This document shows positions 13,901-23,112 of a stretch of 64,000 nt of DNA, one piece after another. Position numbers and translations under genes: made by a program. Where the stretch lies: assembly GCA_035578905.1 (NCBI GenBank), contig JAQJVL010000321.1:186001-250000 (forward strand), read 5' to 3'. Each line of letters begins with the position of its first letter. Within the stretch, counting starts at the first letter, position 1. Below the pieces are notes generated by a model that was not told where the DNA came from, ran no database searches, and worked only from the letters and a program-made list of their open reading frames with translations. This DNA is from Stictocephala bisonia (taxonomy: Eukaryota > Arthropoda > Insecta > Hemiptera > Membracidae).

Positions 13901-16900
13901 CCAGCCGTTACTAGTTGGATAACCAAAAGTGTCTTGATTACCTAATGTGATATTATCGGTAATGAAATTTCAGCAATGACCTACAAAATCATCATACAGT
14001 CTTTTGACTACTTCATACAATGCTCTACTATACATTAGTTTTCAGGATCATTTAATTGGATATGGTAGACATAAAATAGATATAAGCTAAAGCTATGAAC
14101 ATTCTTTTACAGTACTCTACAAAAACTAAACAATTACAGTAAGTGAATTGCTATGCTTAACGTTTAGTATGTAGTTAATATCTACTGTATGGTTGATTTT
14201 AAACTGTCATTTGAAATATAAGTATAAATGAAATTGGTCGACAAAATGCCATAAAAATATAAACAAAACATAAACTTATAAAAACGAAGATGAGTAACAA
14301 AATACAGTATGCCTACCAAAACTTTTAACCAAAACAGTTACTGTACAGTAAACATAAACATATGAAAATAGAAGCTAAATCTGAGTTTCATATAGTTCAA
14401 TTGAACATACTGGTTCAGTTGTATTATAATGACAACAAAGAATGACTCATAGGGTGAAAAGAGGGAGTTCCATGTCATATCAGTCATATGGCAAAGCAAA
14501 GACCAGTTAACTTCACTAATAAGTCGGACTACTGAGCCTGTCAGACAAGTAAACGTTGGACTATCGAGTTCCGACTGTAGTTAATTTTATTAATATCATG
14601 AAAGATTGAGAATAAAAAGGCTGTATATATTTAAACCGGAAACAATATTTGAATTGATCTCCTTCACTTAAAACCCACAGAAAATTTAAAATTGTTATCC
14701 AACACAGAACATTTATTGTTGAAATCTACATTTGCAGCCAAAAGTAATGTAAGTCTTATTTTAATCTTTTCTCCAACCTCATCAGAGTTAGCCACTTTCA
14801 TAGAAAGCTGTAGTGTTACGTATTTTCTAAAATAAAATTTGTATGCCCAGTGTCCTCTGAACCTGATTATCCAGAAAATCCATTTACCTGATTGCAAATA
14901 CTAAGTAATCTACACTAACCCTAACTGAAAACAGAAGCATCTACGAGAAAAAACTTAAAATAAATACCAACCTGTTGACACTGGGAATAATGATTCATTG
15001 TTAATTTGGGATTCTACCCAATCCATTAGTAGGGCAATGTATTGTGGAGCTGGTAACTGAGTTGGCTTTTTATATTTTGCCCCATCTGCCCATAGATATT
15101 CAAACCTAGGACCTCCAGACATAGTAGGGCATGACTCTTCAGTGCAGAAGTCACTGACTGTACCATATATCAAGTTGATGCGATTAAAGAAGTCAACAAC
15201 TATAGAAAAACACAATGGTTAAATTATTTAAATTAACATACAAAATCCTAGAATTAATATGACAATATTAGTTCAGTAATTACCGTACATAAAATAATAT
15301 TGTAAAATCATTAGGCTAAAATATATAACTTATAGTTGTTAACATTTAAAGCTTACAAAAATGCTCTGTTCCTTGATTTTTGTCTATGATACCAATAGAA
15401 AATGTGTGTCTATTATTGAAATATTATTGATGACTCAAATAAAATTTAAGACACTAAAATAAATGTTTAATCTGGAAACCAAAATTTAAAACATAAGAGT
15501 AATAATGTAGCGTACCATGCACTGCAATCCAATCGTTTAAATCTTCTCCTTCGGGAAGCTGCACAACAGATCGGAGGTTTATACCTGAACTGAGAGATGC
15601 CTGTGCTTGTTTATGTAGTGAATATCTCAAGGTCCCAGGAGAAAACTTCTTCTTGGGCCTGAAAGTCTATTAAAAAAAGAATCAAATTAAAAACAAATAA
15701 ATACTATACCACAGGTTGTAATAATGGTTTTGCAGGGTTTTAGTTTCAATCTCATGACTGAAGTATCTAATTTAATTCTTTAGTTGCCAAATGGACTGTT
15801 AATCAAAGAACTGATAAATTTAATAATATACAACATTTTTTAAAAATTGACTCAGATTTTCTTTAAGTGGTTAGGGCCTGTATATTAACCGGTCAAATGT
15901 CTGGGTGCATGGTTCTTTTATGTCATATGTTGTTTGGGTGGGAAGGAGGGACCATTAAGTTGTATGTCTGTGTGGGTGGGAGAGTGATATGTTATTTTGC
16001 ATGTAGGTAGGAGGAACTAGTTATAGATCAGAAGCACCAAATCTAGATTTTTAACCCTTTAAATGCCAAAAGTACTTCTGGGAGTGATGTACCATAAAAT
16101 GTCGTATATTTTTCAATGGGTGTACAGAAAACTTTTTTAAACAAATTTATAAGTGTCTGGTAAAAAAATCCATAGATTGGTTATTTATAATCTATCAACA
16201 GTTTTTCTTTCTTGAACATAAATGCAAATTAAAATAAAATAATAGGCTACAACTACCATGCAACTATATTTAATAATAAAAAAATGACTTTACAAAGTTT
16301 CTGAACATTTTTAAATGTATTGGCACTTCTCGGCCAATTGTAGACATCTGATAAAATCACACATTGGCACTTCACGGACAAATCGAGACTCATTTAATCC
16401 GTTGACAAACAATTGAATAGAACAGGTCATGAAATATAATAGAAGCTACGTCTACAGACTTAATGTAAATATATTACGCAGCTAAAGGCAATTGCACTTT
16501 ATTTCTTTATTCCCAATGGACATAGCTATTTACAATAATTACAAACTGCAAAAGATAGTGATAAGAAAACAACATAGACATTAATAGATAAATATAACAA
16601 CTTTGTCAAATTGGCAACCGACAAAATCAGATGTTGACTCTCAAAGGGTTAGACTACAAATAATATAAAGAGAAAATACTTAGGTCCAAAACAATGTTGT
16701 AATGTTAATAACACAATTTAAGTTGTGGGACAACTTTAAGACCACAGAACATTCTCTACACTCTGCAGATAATGTTTAGATGATAATTACTGCTGTAAGT
16801 ATATTGATATTTTAGCAGCATTATACTTTAGTCTACTGTGATTGACAATAGGAAGGACATAGAACTGGCCTAGAACTGTGGGGCTGTGCTCCAGGTGTCA

Positions 16901-17578
16901 GTCGTGTGCTTCTGCTTCAAAAGTGAGCTATTCGTGTTGTTACGGGTGCTGCGGTGGATGAACACTGCAAACCTATTTTCATTAAAATGTCTTGTCTTAC
17001 AGTTTACTGTCTTGTTGTGTTGAATTTGCTCATACAAACAAAGGCTAAATTAACTGATCTTGAACTGAGAAGTGACATCCACACTCACAGAACTAGGCAG
17101 AGGCACATGATCGACATTCCTTATGTTAGATTAAGACATACCCAGAGAGGTCCTTCTATTCTTGGCTGTAGACTAATGAACAAATTGCCTTGTACAGCTC
17201 GGAACCTGTCAGATTCTAAATTCAAAAGAGGTGTGGTGGGTCTATTATTGGCAAATCCTTTATACTCATTCCAAGAGTTTTTCGACCTGCCGAACACTAC
17301 TGTAAGTAGCTTTTTTTAATAATATAGGTTAAGAAAGATACTCAATTACAAATTGCTTGTAACCTGCTAGGTTAATTGTAGTCTTAATCAAATTTTTTTA
17401 ACGTTTCCAATTGCATGCATTGTACCATGTTTAAAGGAATAAATTATTCTTATTCTTATTCATAGCTATGGTCTATTAATACATCCTGACCAAAATCTGA
17501 AATAATTAGCCCAAGCCTACATGGTTGTTTTCTTACCTTTCCTTTCTGAAAAAACTCCATGAATCCAGTTAATGCCAT
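1816..17578 (-). CDS. Mob3: MOB kinase activator 3 (Mob3-like), complete five-exon gene
   Basis: Join on the minus strand: 17578-17537, 15666-15516, 15199-14972, 2978-2863, 1965-1816. All four introns are GT..AG and the phases agree (0, 1, 1, 0), giving 687 nt and 228 residues. MOB proteins are small zinc-binding adaptors that bind and activate or scaffold NDR/LATS-family kinases and STRIPAK-type complexes in the cytoplasm. Residues 65-81 carry the [17 protein letters not shown] core. The expected zinc ligands are present: C83 and C88 (CTEESC) and H165 and H170 (HVYIHH). The N-terminus [20 protein letters not shown] resembles the Mob3 subgroup rather than Mob1, Mob2 or Mob4. Length fits the family (about 215-225 residues). 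The tail ends in a proline run that looks lineage-specific. Intron 3 is about 12 kb and filled with transposons. A TTTATT at 1585-1590 (AATAAA on the coding strand) could be the poly(A) signal. Confidence 0.93.
2335..2562. mobile_element. Possible decayed piggyBac-type MITE
   Basis: TTAACCCTTTGCCATCGGAT at the left edge has the TTAA plus CCCTTT look of a piggyBac end. The right edge, read inward, is TTAATTTTAAAAATCGGATG and shares ATCGGATG in a similar place. It is a weak pair and may be chance. It lies in Mob3 intron 4 (1966-2862), which otherwise shows nothing. Confidence 0.25.
2863..2978 (-). CDS. Mob3: Mob3 exon 4 (His zinc ligands)
   Basis: The acceptor ends TTTTCAG at 2979-2985 and the donor is GTAAGT at 2862 downwards. 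The exon reads [19 protein letters not shown] and [19 protein letters not shown]. The two conserved histidines complete the MOB zinc site. It is in phase with exon 3 despite the 12-kb gap. Confidence 0.92.
3179..6127 (-). CDS. LINE A ORF2: AP-type endonuclease plus reverse transcriptase
   Basis: About 980 codons without a stop. The open frame starts above 6016: IRIFHQN and ILSEHN give the catalytic Asn and Glu of an exonuclease/endonuclease/phosphatase domain, and GDININV supplies a further active-site block. The reverse transcriptase follows with [44 protein letters not shown] and the YADDAN box (about 4016-3999). The C-terminal part carries [14 protein letters not shown]. There is no RNase H. 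No in-frame ATG lies before the endonuclease, and the frame is open across the ORF1 stop at 6139, so translation may depend on reinitiation or frameshifting. An intact frame of this length suggests a young copy. Confidence 0.88.
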   Translation of the reverse strand, partial: NEQFKTIRIFHQNIFHLKSRIEPLQATLEELQPHIVILSEHNTKTDAVDRVNIDNYNIDSHFCRNRFKNGGVMILSKSELKGRQVVVPQQLVDCILEEKQFEFCAAVYNVNNFRFMIVGLYRSPSSSTEVFLDRLSNLIDYLNDKCKTIIWVGDININVLANTENDKKKRDLLKNMLKNHNMQYLVNFPTRITQNTKTAIDNFIVKKHLLNEVSVSGVITLLPDHDGQLLELCCPSKLPTTDNFTFQECRNFSQQNKLLFSKLIEREDWGDVYCAQVHEKYDKFHNLFKFYFDQVFPKKKVKKNNLRRNWIPQVLKEEKNNLIRLKKEIKNCKNSQMFNVYKKGVRNYKQNLEKAKKQFFVSKLNNSFNIPKTVWKLINSEVGNKKQEKQDNISIEYEGKKYSNPKDISNVFNNYFVNVIRDRDSPNLNGIQISSTSESTSVDKDSPNYIKPQFRLMPVTRSEVENVIDSLKDKSSSGFDEIPISVIKVAKSQLSPILEHLINSSFVSAIFPGKLKVSKVVPVHKKDSKDNISNYRPVSLLPVISKIYEKIVYRQLRDFLEINDLIDDNQHGFRSNRSVVTAAVEFLDGIIDSVDKGEHTFGIFMDLTKAFDSVKHSILIEKLKLLGATNNSLSWFKSYLDNRYQFVEITNTTQKNKVSKITSDWQPIKFGVPQGSILGPLLFVCYLKNISLNLEKLPKNNLCLYADDANLKVSGNSIDEIEKITSMELSNIERFLNFHNLKLNIKKTNFVCFKTSKNRVDKESKLSLDNELIQRKSCTTFLGLIIDENLNWDKHVQKVLSKINSGLYAISKMSKLCDLTTLRMIYFSFIHSHITYGICLYGSTKKSNLDLILKSQKKAIRNMLNLKNDVSVKEYFKSLSIMTVYSQYIFDTIMYLKTHFQESSLNRVHSYNTRGRNDIKPTYHRLQFYEKKTIYIGTKFLKYVPELIRKEQNINVFRKKLKSLLIDNTVYSYEEFYDKYQH
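6139..7662 (-). pseudogene. LINE A ORF1 with SGNH-hydrolase-like domain, 5'-incomplete
   Basis: The frame is open for about 507 codons from just after a TGA near 7664 to the TAA at 6139, with no ATG at its beginning. Near the N-terminal end it reads [10 protein letters not shown], the GxN block of SGNH hydrolases. About 70 residues on it reads [20 protein letters not shown], the D..H block. The nucleophile block (GDS) would lie upstream in the lost part. The C-terminal half is Ser/Thr-rich and unrecognised. In CR1-group LINEs such ORF1 esterase domains are thought to aid RNP or membrane interactions. Confidence 0.75.
7868..8016 (-). repeat. Dispersed repeat, copy 1 (about 150 bp)
   Basis: Read on the minus strand it matches 11381-11522 on the plus strand, for example CCAAAGGTGA.ATCTGAT.AC, ATTACCAGTAACG.TATGCC and GTTTAAAA. 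No coding potential. It lies just outside the piggyBac left end. Confidence 0.7.
8373..10211 (-). pseudogene. piggyBac-like transposase, broken
   Basis: The ATG is at 10211. Codon 6 is TAA, then the acidic N-terminus (SDDDLGSD..., [12 protein letters not shown]) runs to about 10022, where a LINE tail interrupts it. The frame resumes exactly at 9760, hits a TAG shortly after, then runs open from [15 protein letters not shown] to the end at 8373. The DDE-type core shows [24 protein letters not shown] and [10 protein letters not shown], supplying the expected Asp residues. The C-terminus is a cysteine-rich finger (CTVCYRDGK..., [16 protein letters not shown]). Two nonsense codons and the insertion make it non-functional. 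Confidence 0.88.
9761..10021 (-). mobile_element. LINE family B 3'-end fragment inserted in piggyBac
   Basis: A 261-bp insert flanked by TATTGT on both sides (9755-9760 and 10022-10027). Its edge has AGAATAAGAATAAG repeats and AATCTTTATCCACATAATAAG. The same sequence, including GCCATGTGCACAAGGCACGC, is found at 11805-12075. It is a 5'-truncated LINE copy of 3' UTR only. Confidence 0.85.
10612..11295 (-). mobile_element. IS630/Tc1-mariner remnant with about 130-bp inverted repeats
   Basis: The left end (10612-10743) and the inverted right end (11295-11167) align over about 130 bp at roughly 80%, beginning AACAATGC and including AAAAGGTTGATC and TTGTACTTACGAA. Between them, on the minus strand, are transposase pieces: [15 protein letters not shown] followed by a stop, then [33 protein letters not shown] and [13 protein letters not shown]. 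This is the C-terminal third of a DDE transposase; the rest has been deleted, leaving a MITE-like unit. Confidence 0.8.
11381..11522 (+). repeat. Dispersed repeat, copy 2
   Basis: Inverted partner of 7868-8016 (see there). It ends TGTCACCCTGTAT, a frequent look for the edge of a non-autonomous transposon. The surrounding 11296-11800 shows nothing else I can name. Confidence 0.65.
11805..12556 (-). mobile_element. LINE family B fragment with RT C-terminus
   Basis: The 3' tail at 11808-11830 is (AAGAAT)n, followed upstream by the same 3' UTR as the 9761 insert. The frame 12553-12113 (146 codons) is the C-terminal region of a LINE ORF2: [20 protein letters not shown] and [20 protein letters not shown], the usual 'LQK.AIR...' block after the palm, ending [17 protein letters not shown]. 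It has no catalytic core and is a 5'-truncated relic. Confidence 0.8.
12580..12850 (+). mobile_element. Fragment related to the Ulp1-type element at 37.7-38.6 kb
   Basis: Segments such as CTACACAACATC, GACTACCA.CCAA and ATGTCTGTATTAAGAGG match the reverse complement of 38340-38560 over about 200 bp. Broken frames read [10 protein letters not shown] and MSVLRGPN, against GLIFS.LTSL and MSVLRGLSN in the other copy. No intact gene. Confidence 0.55.
13268..13893. mobile_element. Possible non-autonomous TIR element
   Basis: The left edge (TAGTGGCTCGCCCATAAGGG) and the inverted right edge (TAGAGGGGCGGCACGACCGG) are GC-rich and roughly similar. Near the right end there is a GC-rich block CCCGGGGGAGGACCCCCGTA that stands out from AT-rich flanks. 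I could not find a clean target duplication. From 13094 to 14971 nothing else is recognisable. Confidence 0.35.
14972..15199 (-). CDS. Mob3: Mob3 exon 3 (MOB core, Cys zinc ligands)
   Basis: The acceptor is TTTTTCTATAG at 15210-15200; the exon starts in phase 1 and reads [18 protein letters not shown]. It carries the CTEESC zinc ligand pair, the [15 protein letters not shown] motif and [17 protein letters not shown]. It ends in phase 1 at a GTTGGT donor. The following intron (14971-2979) is the 12-kb transposon nest. Confidence 0.93.
15516..15666 (-). CDS. Mob3: Mob3 exon 2
   Basis: The acceptor is a T-rich tract ending in AATAG just above 15666. An internal TTTCAG eight bases further in is a decoy, because using it would drop TFR and break phase with exon 1. 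The exon encodes 50 codons including [10 protein letters not shown] and [14 protein letters not shown], both typical of MOB3, and ends in phase 1 at a GTACGC donor. Confidence 0.9.
16055..16648. mobile_element. piggyBac-type MITE
   Basis: Left end TTAA then CCCTTTAAATGCCAAAAG (CCC at 16055). The right end, read inward, is CTAA then CCCTTTGAGAGTCAACA. The TTAA/TTAG flanks and CCCTTT starts fit a piggyBac-mobilised, non-coding element of about 594 bp. It lies in Mob3 intron 1. Confidence 0.5.
16830..17462 (+). mobile_element. LINE fragment, RT C-terminal end with 3' tail
   Basis: Plus-strand frames read [19 protein letters not shown], a stop, then [18 protein letters not shown] and onward to 17319 ([20 protein letters not shown]). 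This is the region after the RT palm of a Jockey/CR1-group ORF2. The 3' tail is (TTATTC)n at 17440-17461. It is a truncated pseudogene in Mob3 intron 1, antisense to the gene. Confidence 0.75.
17537..17578 (-). CDS. Mob3: Mob3 exon 1 (coding part)
   Basis: Fourteen codons, [14 protein letters not shown], ending at a GTAAGA donor (17536 downwards) in phase 0. The next exon opens with TFRPKK, which restores the Mob3 N-terminus. The start is the first ATG of this conserved peptide; 5' UTR limits and promoter cannot be placed. Confidence 0.88.
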
Positions 17579-18349
17579 ACTCCCATGCCTAATGGATGGG
17601 GAATCAACTAATTTTCACAAGATCAAATCTAGTACTAGTACAACAAATAAACACTTCCTGACAACTAAGTTTAAACAGGCCTAGACTGTAAACGTTGACC
17701 TTTTTATTATTCTGATAACGATTGTTATCTTTACTCAACGCAAGTTTTTAATTATGAAAACCCAATTTTTTTTAAAGCAATGTCAGTTTAGACCAAGTTT
17801 AATTTAGAGTGAAAGCAAAACAAAACACAAATTATGTTAATGTGAGTGTTCTACTATATGACTGACGACAAACACAATGACAATTGACAAATGGCATAGC
17901 AGTCAAGCAGTCTTCAATCATAGCAGCACGCAGTTGCCAGTTGCAGAATCAGGACATTCAGGACTAGGGACAGACATATACGATAGATAAACAGGAACAG
18001 GTGGAATGGATTCTAGGAAATGAAACGTTAACTTTGGAAATAATAGTATAATAATAGGTACTAACACTTGATTATAAACATATATAATGGCTTTACTTTC
18101 GAACACTTTGTAGTAAGAGTACAGTAGTGTACATAAAAGTATACAGGAGCAGTGATATATTGTGTAACTAGAATGACAAGGTTTCCCACGTTCTCCTTCT
18201 ACAGCTACTAACTTATTTACAGCACTGCGGCACCAGTGCCAAAACTGGTTTAATTTCGTGTGGCTTCTTATGGGGAGAGGAGCCTAATTAAGGTACAGTA
18301 GGCTTTTAAACCATTATCTTTATTATCTTTCATCGAGTGAAACAACCTT

Positions 18350-18795
18350 ATTTCTGTAAATCAATTCGGGTTTACAAAAGACAAATCAACTGTCAATGCT
18401 GTGAATTCCTTTATATCTACAACAGTTCAGTCTCTGGACAGTAGCAAGCAATCTGTCGGACTGTTTTTCGACTTAAGAAGAGCATTCGACATGTAGGACC
18501 ATAATATTCTCTTAGAAAAACTCAATCGCCTCGGAATTTCCAACTCTTGGATCTCCTCATATCTTAGTGGACATTCTCTGCAGGTCAAAATTCCGTTCAT
18601 TGATTAAAGGAACTGTGAGCAGTGAGCTACTTCAACTCCGGCAACGGTGACCGGGGGGTCCTCAGTGGTCGGTTTTGGGGCCTGTTCTGTTCGTATAGTT
18701 CATTAACGACTTTCCACATGGAATAATTGACAACTACACAAACATATGTATGTTCGCTGACGACACTTCTCTTCTCTTTTGTTGTCAGCCAGTGA
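18350..18795 (+). pseudogene. Reverse transcriptase palm fragment
   Basis: Broken plus-strand frames read NSFISTTVQSLDSSKQSVG, FFDLRRAFDM, a stop, DHNILLEKLNRLGISNSW, and finally CMFADDTSLLF (the YxDD box as FADD). Frameshifts and stops lie between. It is a non-LTR RT relic cut off after the catalytic box by the microsatellite at 18846. Confidence 0.75.
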
Positions 18796-18845
18796 TAGAA
18801 CATAAGAGACCTAATGGACTTACTTGTACTATACTTGTTTTAATA

Positions 18846-18957
18846 GCTGGGGTCTGTCTGTCTGGTCTGTCTGGCCTCTGTCTGGCCACTGTCTGGCCTC
18901 TGTCTGGTCTGTCTGGCCTCTGTCTGGTCTGACTGGTCTGTCTGGTCTCTGTCTGTT
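18846..18957. repeat. (CTGTCTGG)n-type microsatellite
   Basis: Imperfect runs of CTGTCTGG, CTGTCTGGCCT and CTGTCTGGTCT over about 110 bp, directly following the RT relic. Confidence 0.9.
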
Positions 18958-18959
18958 AT

Positions 18960-19898
18960 TTTTGTCTTTGTGTTTGTTTTAAGGAATTTTTAAAACATTA
19001 ATTTCCGGTATAGATTTATGAAAGACGAATTTCATTTATTCTTCATTTTAAAAACAAATGAATGCTTTTGAGGTGAAAGGCCTCAGACGTATAAAAAATT
19101 ACATGTGACATAGTGAGATTGTTTTAATTATTATATTTCAAATATTTGTCTAGTGAACATTTGAAAATGGATGGATACGTATAATTAGGAGTTTAGTCAG
19201 AAGTCTCAATGTTTGGACTATGGCTCGAACGAAAACCTTTTAATTAGACTATATTTTACGAACATTTTTACATTTACAATTATTATGCTATAGTTACATT
19301 CTACTAACATTGATTTAACATTCTGATTATGAACACATATTCTGATTATGAACTGGTTTTCCTTTAGTTTATAGGTTGTTCAATTGAATATAAGAAGTGG
19401 TGATGAATTAGTATCATTAGTCAGTATTAGTCTTATTTAAGGATATGTAGAGTTATAATAGTCTAGCAGCACAGTGATTTATACAAATTAAAATGTTGTT
19501 CTTTATTTATTTGATGAAAATAATCAGCTAAAAGAAAAAATAACCGATTGCTTATTTTGCTACTAAAACTTGGTAGTTATGCTACCAGTAGTCAGCTGAT
19601 AAAACTACACGTTAATCTGAACATTTGACTACTGCACATTTCAGACCCTGGTCCTAGCTTCTCCTACTGTATTAAAGTTAGGAATCAAAAAATAAAATGT
19701 ATAACTTCTACCTTTGGGCCCAAATTTTAATTTAAAGCTGTAACAATTTAAAATCTTACACTATACTAAACCGTATTTGTATCATTTAGAACGAGCAGGT
19801 CGAAGTCATGAAGTTAATATATCTGGTGTTAAATATTTCATCAACTGTAAATAATAATTAATTTTTATTCATGATTAGCCTTCTGGAATTGGTATTTG
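18960..19898. other. AT-rich non-coding stretch
   Basis: I see no ORF, exon or transposon signature here. Confidence 0.5.
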
Positions 19899-19899
19899 A

Positions 19900-20200
19900 A
19901 TTAATAGGTTACGAACCTTAATGTCTTCAATTCCTATTATAGTAATATAGTTTACTATAGTTTCGACTATAAAATAGTCATTTTCAAAACTTAAGAACGT
20001 TAAATCTTCATAAAAACGATGTCTTCAAAGAATAAAAATATTAAAAAACCTATTTCAAATATAAAAAATATTTGAAGATATCGTTTTTATGAAGATTTAA
20101 CGTTCTTAAGTTTTGAAAATGACTATTTTATAGTCGAAACTATAGTAAACTATATTACTATAATAGGAATTGAAGACATTAAGGTACGTAACCTATTAAT
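19900..20200. repeat. Near-perfect 300-bp palindrome
   Basis: The left arm (about 19900-20029) and the right arm (20071-20200) are reverse complements over about 130 bp with only two mismatches that I find. A 41-bp AT-rich spacer separates them and contains a smaller TCAAATAT/ATATTTGA stem. Its RNA would form a long hairpin. No coding frame. It is either a recently formed fold-back element or an hpRNA-like locus. Confidence 0.9.
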
Positions 20201-20699
20201 AATTAATTACTTAAAATATTTTTATTTTTTGGATTCATACTCATTTTGGATCGCTTTATCAATTCCAATAAATATTTTTTTCGTTTTTTATTGTTTCGAC
20301 CTTATCTTATATGACCTTTATTCTAGTTTTTTATGCATTATTCAAATTAAATAATAAGTAGCCACGATATAATGGTCAAACACAAGAGATAATTTAAAAC
20401 ATATACTTTTACTTAAAAGAACCATATTTAAATACTATAACCTATAAAATATTAAATAGTGTTGTAAGTCAAATCAAAGTGACTTACATAACCAATATCT
20501 TATACTATCGATGTTAAATTTATTTCAATTCAGTCAAAGGAAGAAAATGTAAAAAATAGTAAATAAAACAATGCAGGACAGACGTATTTACAAGCGGTGA
20601 AACAGAAAAATATTATTAGTTGATCTTTAACCTGAAACACAATTTTACAGAAGACTAATTGTACTCTGATTGCCAATATTATAAGAAGTTACTTCAGTC

Positions 20700-20837
20700 A
20701 CCAGACGGATGCGCCAAGTAAACAGAGCTTACCCTTTTTTCCACCAGGTGCCACTGACGGTTTTTTCAATTACCACATGGCAGCGCGAAGTAGAGGGAGC
20801 TTACAGTTTTTCCGCCAGAGTCCACTGACTCTTTTTA
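20700..20837. repeat. Tandem pair of about 70-bp GC-richer units
   Basis: Copies at 20700-20766 and 20773-20837 share GCGC.AAGTA, GAGCTTAC, TTTTTCC.CCAG and CCACTGAC at about 75-80% identity. Function unknown. Confidence 0.65.
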
Positions 20838-21294
20838 TTAACACCAACTAATTTGCATAATTATTTGTATTATTTAATAAAAGTAATCAAAATTATTGAT
20901 TTATACTCTTAAGTTTTATTTAGTAATACTTCACAAACTAGAATAAATTATTATAAATTGTAACTTGCTTTAACTGTGGTAAATATAATGATTACAAAAA
21001 TAGAAAGCCGACATTAAAAATAACTGTACATTTATATATATTTTCAATATAATTTATTCTTGACACACTCAGGGACTAATCCTAACTACATGGTGATGAT
21101 TTTAAAGTAAATATCACTAATTAATTTATGCAGACCTCGACCTGTAACTATTACCTTAGTTCAGTTAGAGGACTATAAACCACACACACGATGAGTATAC
21201 ACAAGTTAAGTTACTGTAAATATATAGGAATCAAGCTGAAGATAATCGAGTGTTTTACTTACGTTACCTTATCAAATAATATTTATTTCATTTT

Positions 21295-21530
21295 AAAGAG
21301 AGGCCAATCTCCTTAACCTTACTCTGCCCATTCCTCATAGGCTATGTGAATATACGAGTACATTGATCTGTGCAAGGAATGTATTCGGACAGAGTGAGGA
21401 GGCGAACCAGTACAGTGGAAGGTGAATATTACTGATAAATCTTCCAGTTCTAGCCGTATTCGAACCAGCGTTATCTCTAACTCAAGCTCAACTTCCTGAT
21501 ACCTTAAACCGCTCTGCCACCGGCTTACAC
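21295..21530 (-). mobile_element. tRNA-derived SINE
   Basis: On the minus strand a tRNA-like head carries a pol III A box (GTGGCAGAGCGGTTTAAGG, about 21520-21502) and a B box (GGTTCGAATAC, 21467-21457). Spacing is close to that of a type II (Leu/Ser) tRNA. The unrelated body below 21450 runs to about 21295. It cannot fold as a full tRNA because the acceptor stem does not close, so I call it a SINE. Confidence 0.75.
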
Positions 21531-22624
21531 ATGGTAATTAATTTATGCATAATTAGAATTAACGTTTAGCATTTATTTAAATATAGTATGTGGTTTCATT
21601 ATAGTAACACAAGTTTGTTTTTCATCCATTTGAATAAGCTCAACAATTATTCAACATTACAAGCTAGCTAAAAACAATAATGCCTTTATTTGAATAGAAA
21701 TCATACATCAGATTGAAGCTAACATTTTTACATTTTTCTTTATTTCTCTCTTTGAATACAGGTCTGTACATGAGATAATTTATTTCTCATGAACTAAAAA
21801 CGTACAAAAAATCATTAATAGATAAGTCATAAAATAGAAGTCATCTTCAAAAAATTAATTAATAGAGTAAGAAGCTATATTTTATGATCATTCTTACATT
21901 TACAATTATAATCATGCTATAAATACATTCTACTAACTGGTTTTAAACGTTGTACTTATACATGTCAAGAGACACCCTAACTTTAGTCTACCGAATTATT
22001 GTATGTTAACCAACCTAAACTTACAAATAACAATTAATTGTTGGAAAATGTCTCAGATCAAGCAAGAACTACCAACATAGTAGTCTCCAAACCCCTTAAA
22101 ATTTAGTTAAAATGTCCATAAATAGAGTTATTTGTGTACAAAGTATGTTATAATTCCCTAAAAGCATTAAAATGCAGTGTCATAACAATGATATTCACCC
22201 TAAACATTAAAAAACCCTTTAAAATACTCTTATAGAAACCTTTAAAAACTTAGTTTGAGCTCAAAACTACGTACAAAACTGATGTAACACTTGTAAATTA
22301 ATTGTTTATCCTATATAAGTTAGCTATTTAGTTGACTCCAAACAGTTGGCAAAGAGTAAGTAGCCAATAGGGATAAATTCTCTATAATGTCCACATTTTA
22401 AGTCTAGTTTTAACAAAACTTGGTACTAATGATTCTTTGCACAATAAACAAATAAACGAATAGTCAGTTGAAATGTGTCTATTGTAGAAACTTTGGTATT
22501 AACAGTAAGAAAGTTTTGTTTCTTTTGGTTGTAAAATACTCGATCAGAAAATGTATATTCGCCTAATAAAGTAACAATAAAGTAGTTTTCATTTAATTTC
22601 CATCCAACATACATATACAAACTA

Positions 22625-22993
22625 CCTACCAAGCACTAATACCCTTCCTATCCAGTAGTAAGACCCTCCTACCCACTTACCCTACACACAGACATCTTTA
22701 TAGATCAGTTACATTCACAAAACATAAGACTATTGGCAGACTCTACCTACTTAACATAAAAGACTTACCACACACAAACCTTAAATACAAGTTCTTGACT
22801 CACCACCTACCTACTCAACACTGCACTCTCGTTAGATCACCTTCCCATTCATCACATAAGGCTTTTGATTGTCCATCTACCTATCCAACACACATGTACA
22901 AGACACCTACCAAGCTCCATAACCCTACCTATCCATTAGTAAGACTCTCCTACCCACTTAGCCAAAACACAGCTATCTTTACAGACCAACTAC
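22625..22993. repeat. Degenerate long-period repeat
   Basis: CTACCAAGC..., CCTATCCA.TAGTAAGA and CTCCTACCCACTTA recur at 22625-22710 and 22910-22993, a spacing of about 285 bp. CTACCTA-type motifs lie between them. The stretch is pyrimidine/adenine-rich. Confidence 0.6.
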
Positions 22994-23038
22994 CCTCCCA
23001 ACACATAATATTATTGAAAGATCACATAATTAAAATAC

Positions 23039-23040
<2 letters not shown>

Positions 23041-23109
<69 letters not shown>

Positions 23110-23112
23110 GCA

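Noticed and set aside
14664..14897. 77-codon minus-strand ORF next to Mob3 exon 3
   Set aside because: No MOB similarity; the real next exon is at 2863-2978 with matching phase.
15516..15658. Alternative Mob3 exon 2 acceptor at the internal TTTCAG
   Set aside because: It would remove the conserved TFR and break phase with exon 1; the AATAG acceptor gives the expected TFRPKK.
21450..21530. Functional tRNA-Leu/Ser gene
   Set aside because: A and B boxes are present, but the acceptor stem does not close and an unrelated body follows.
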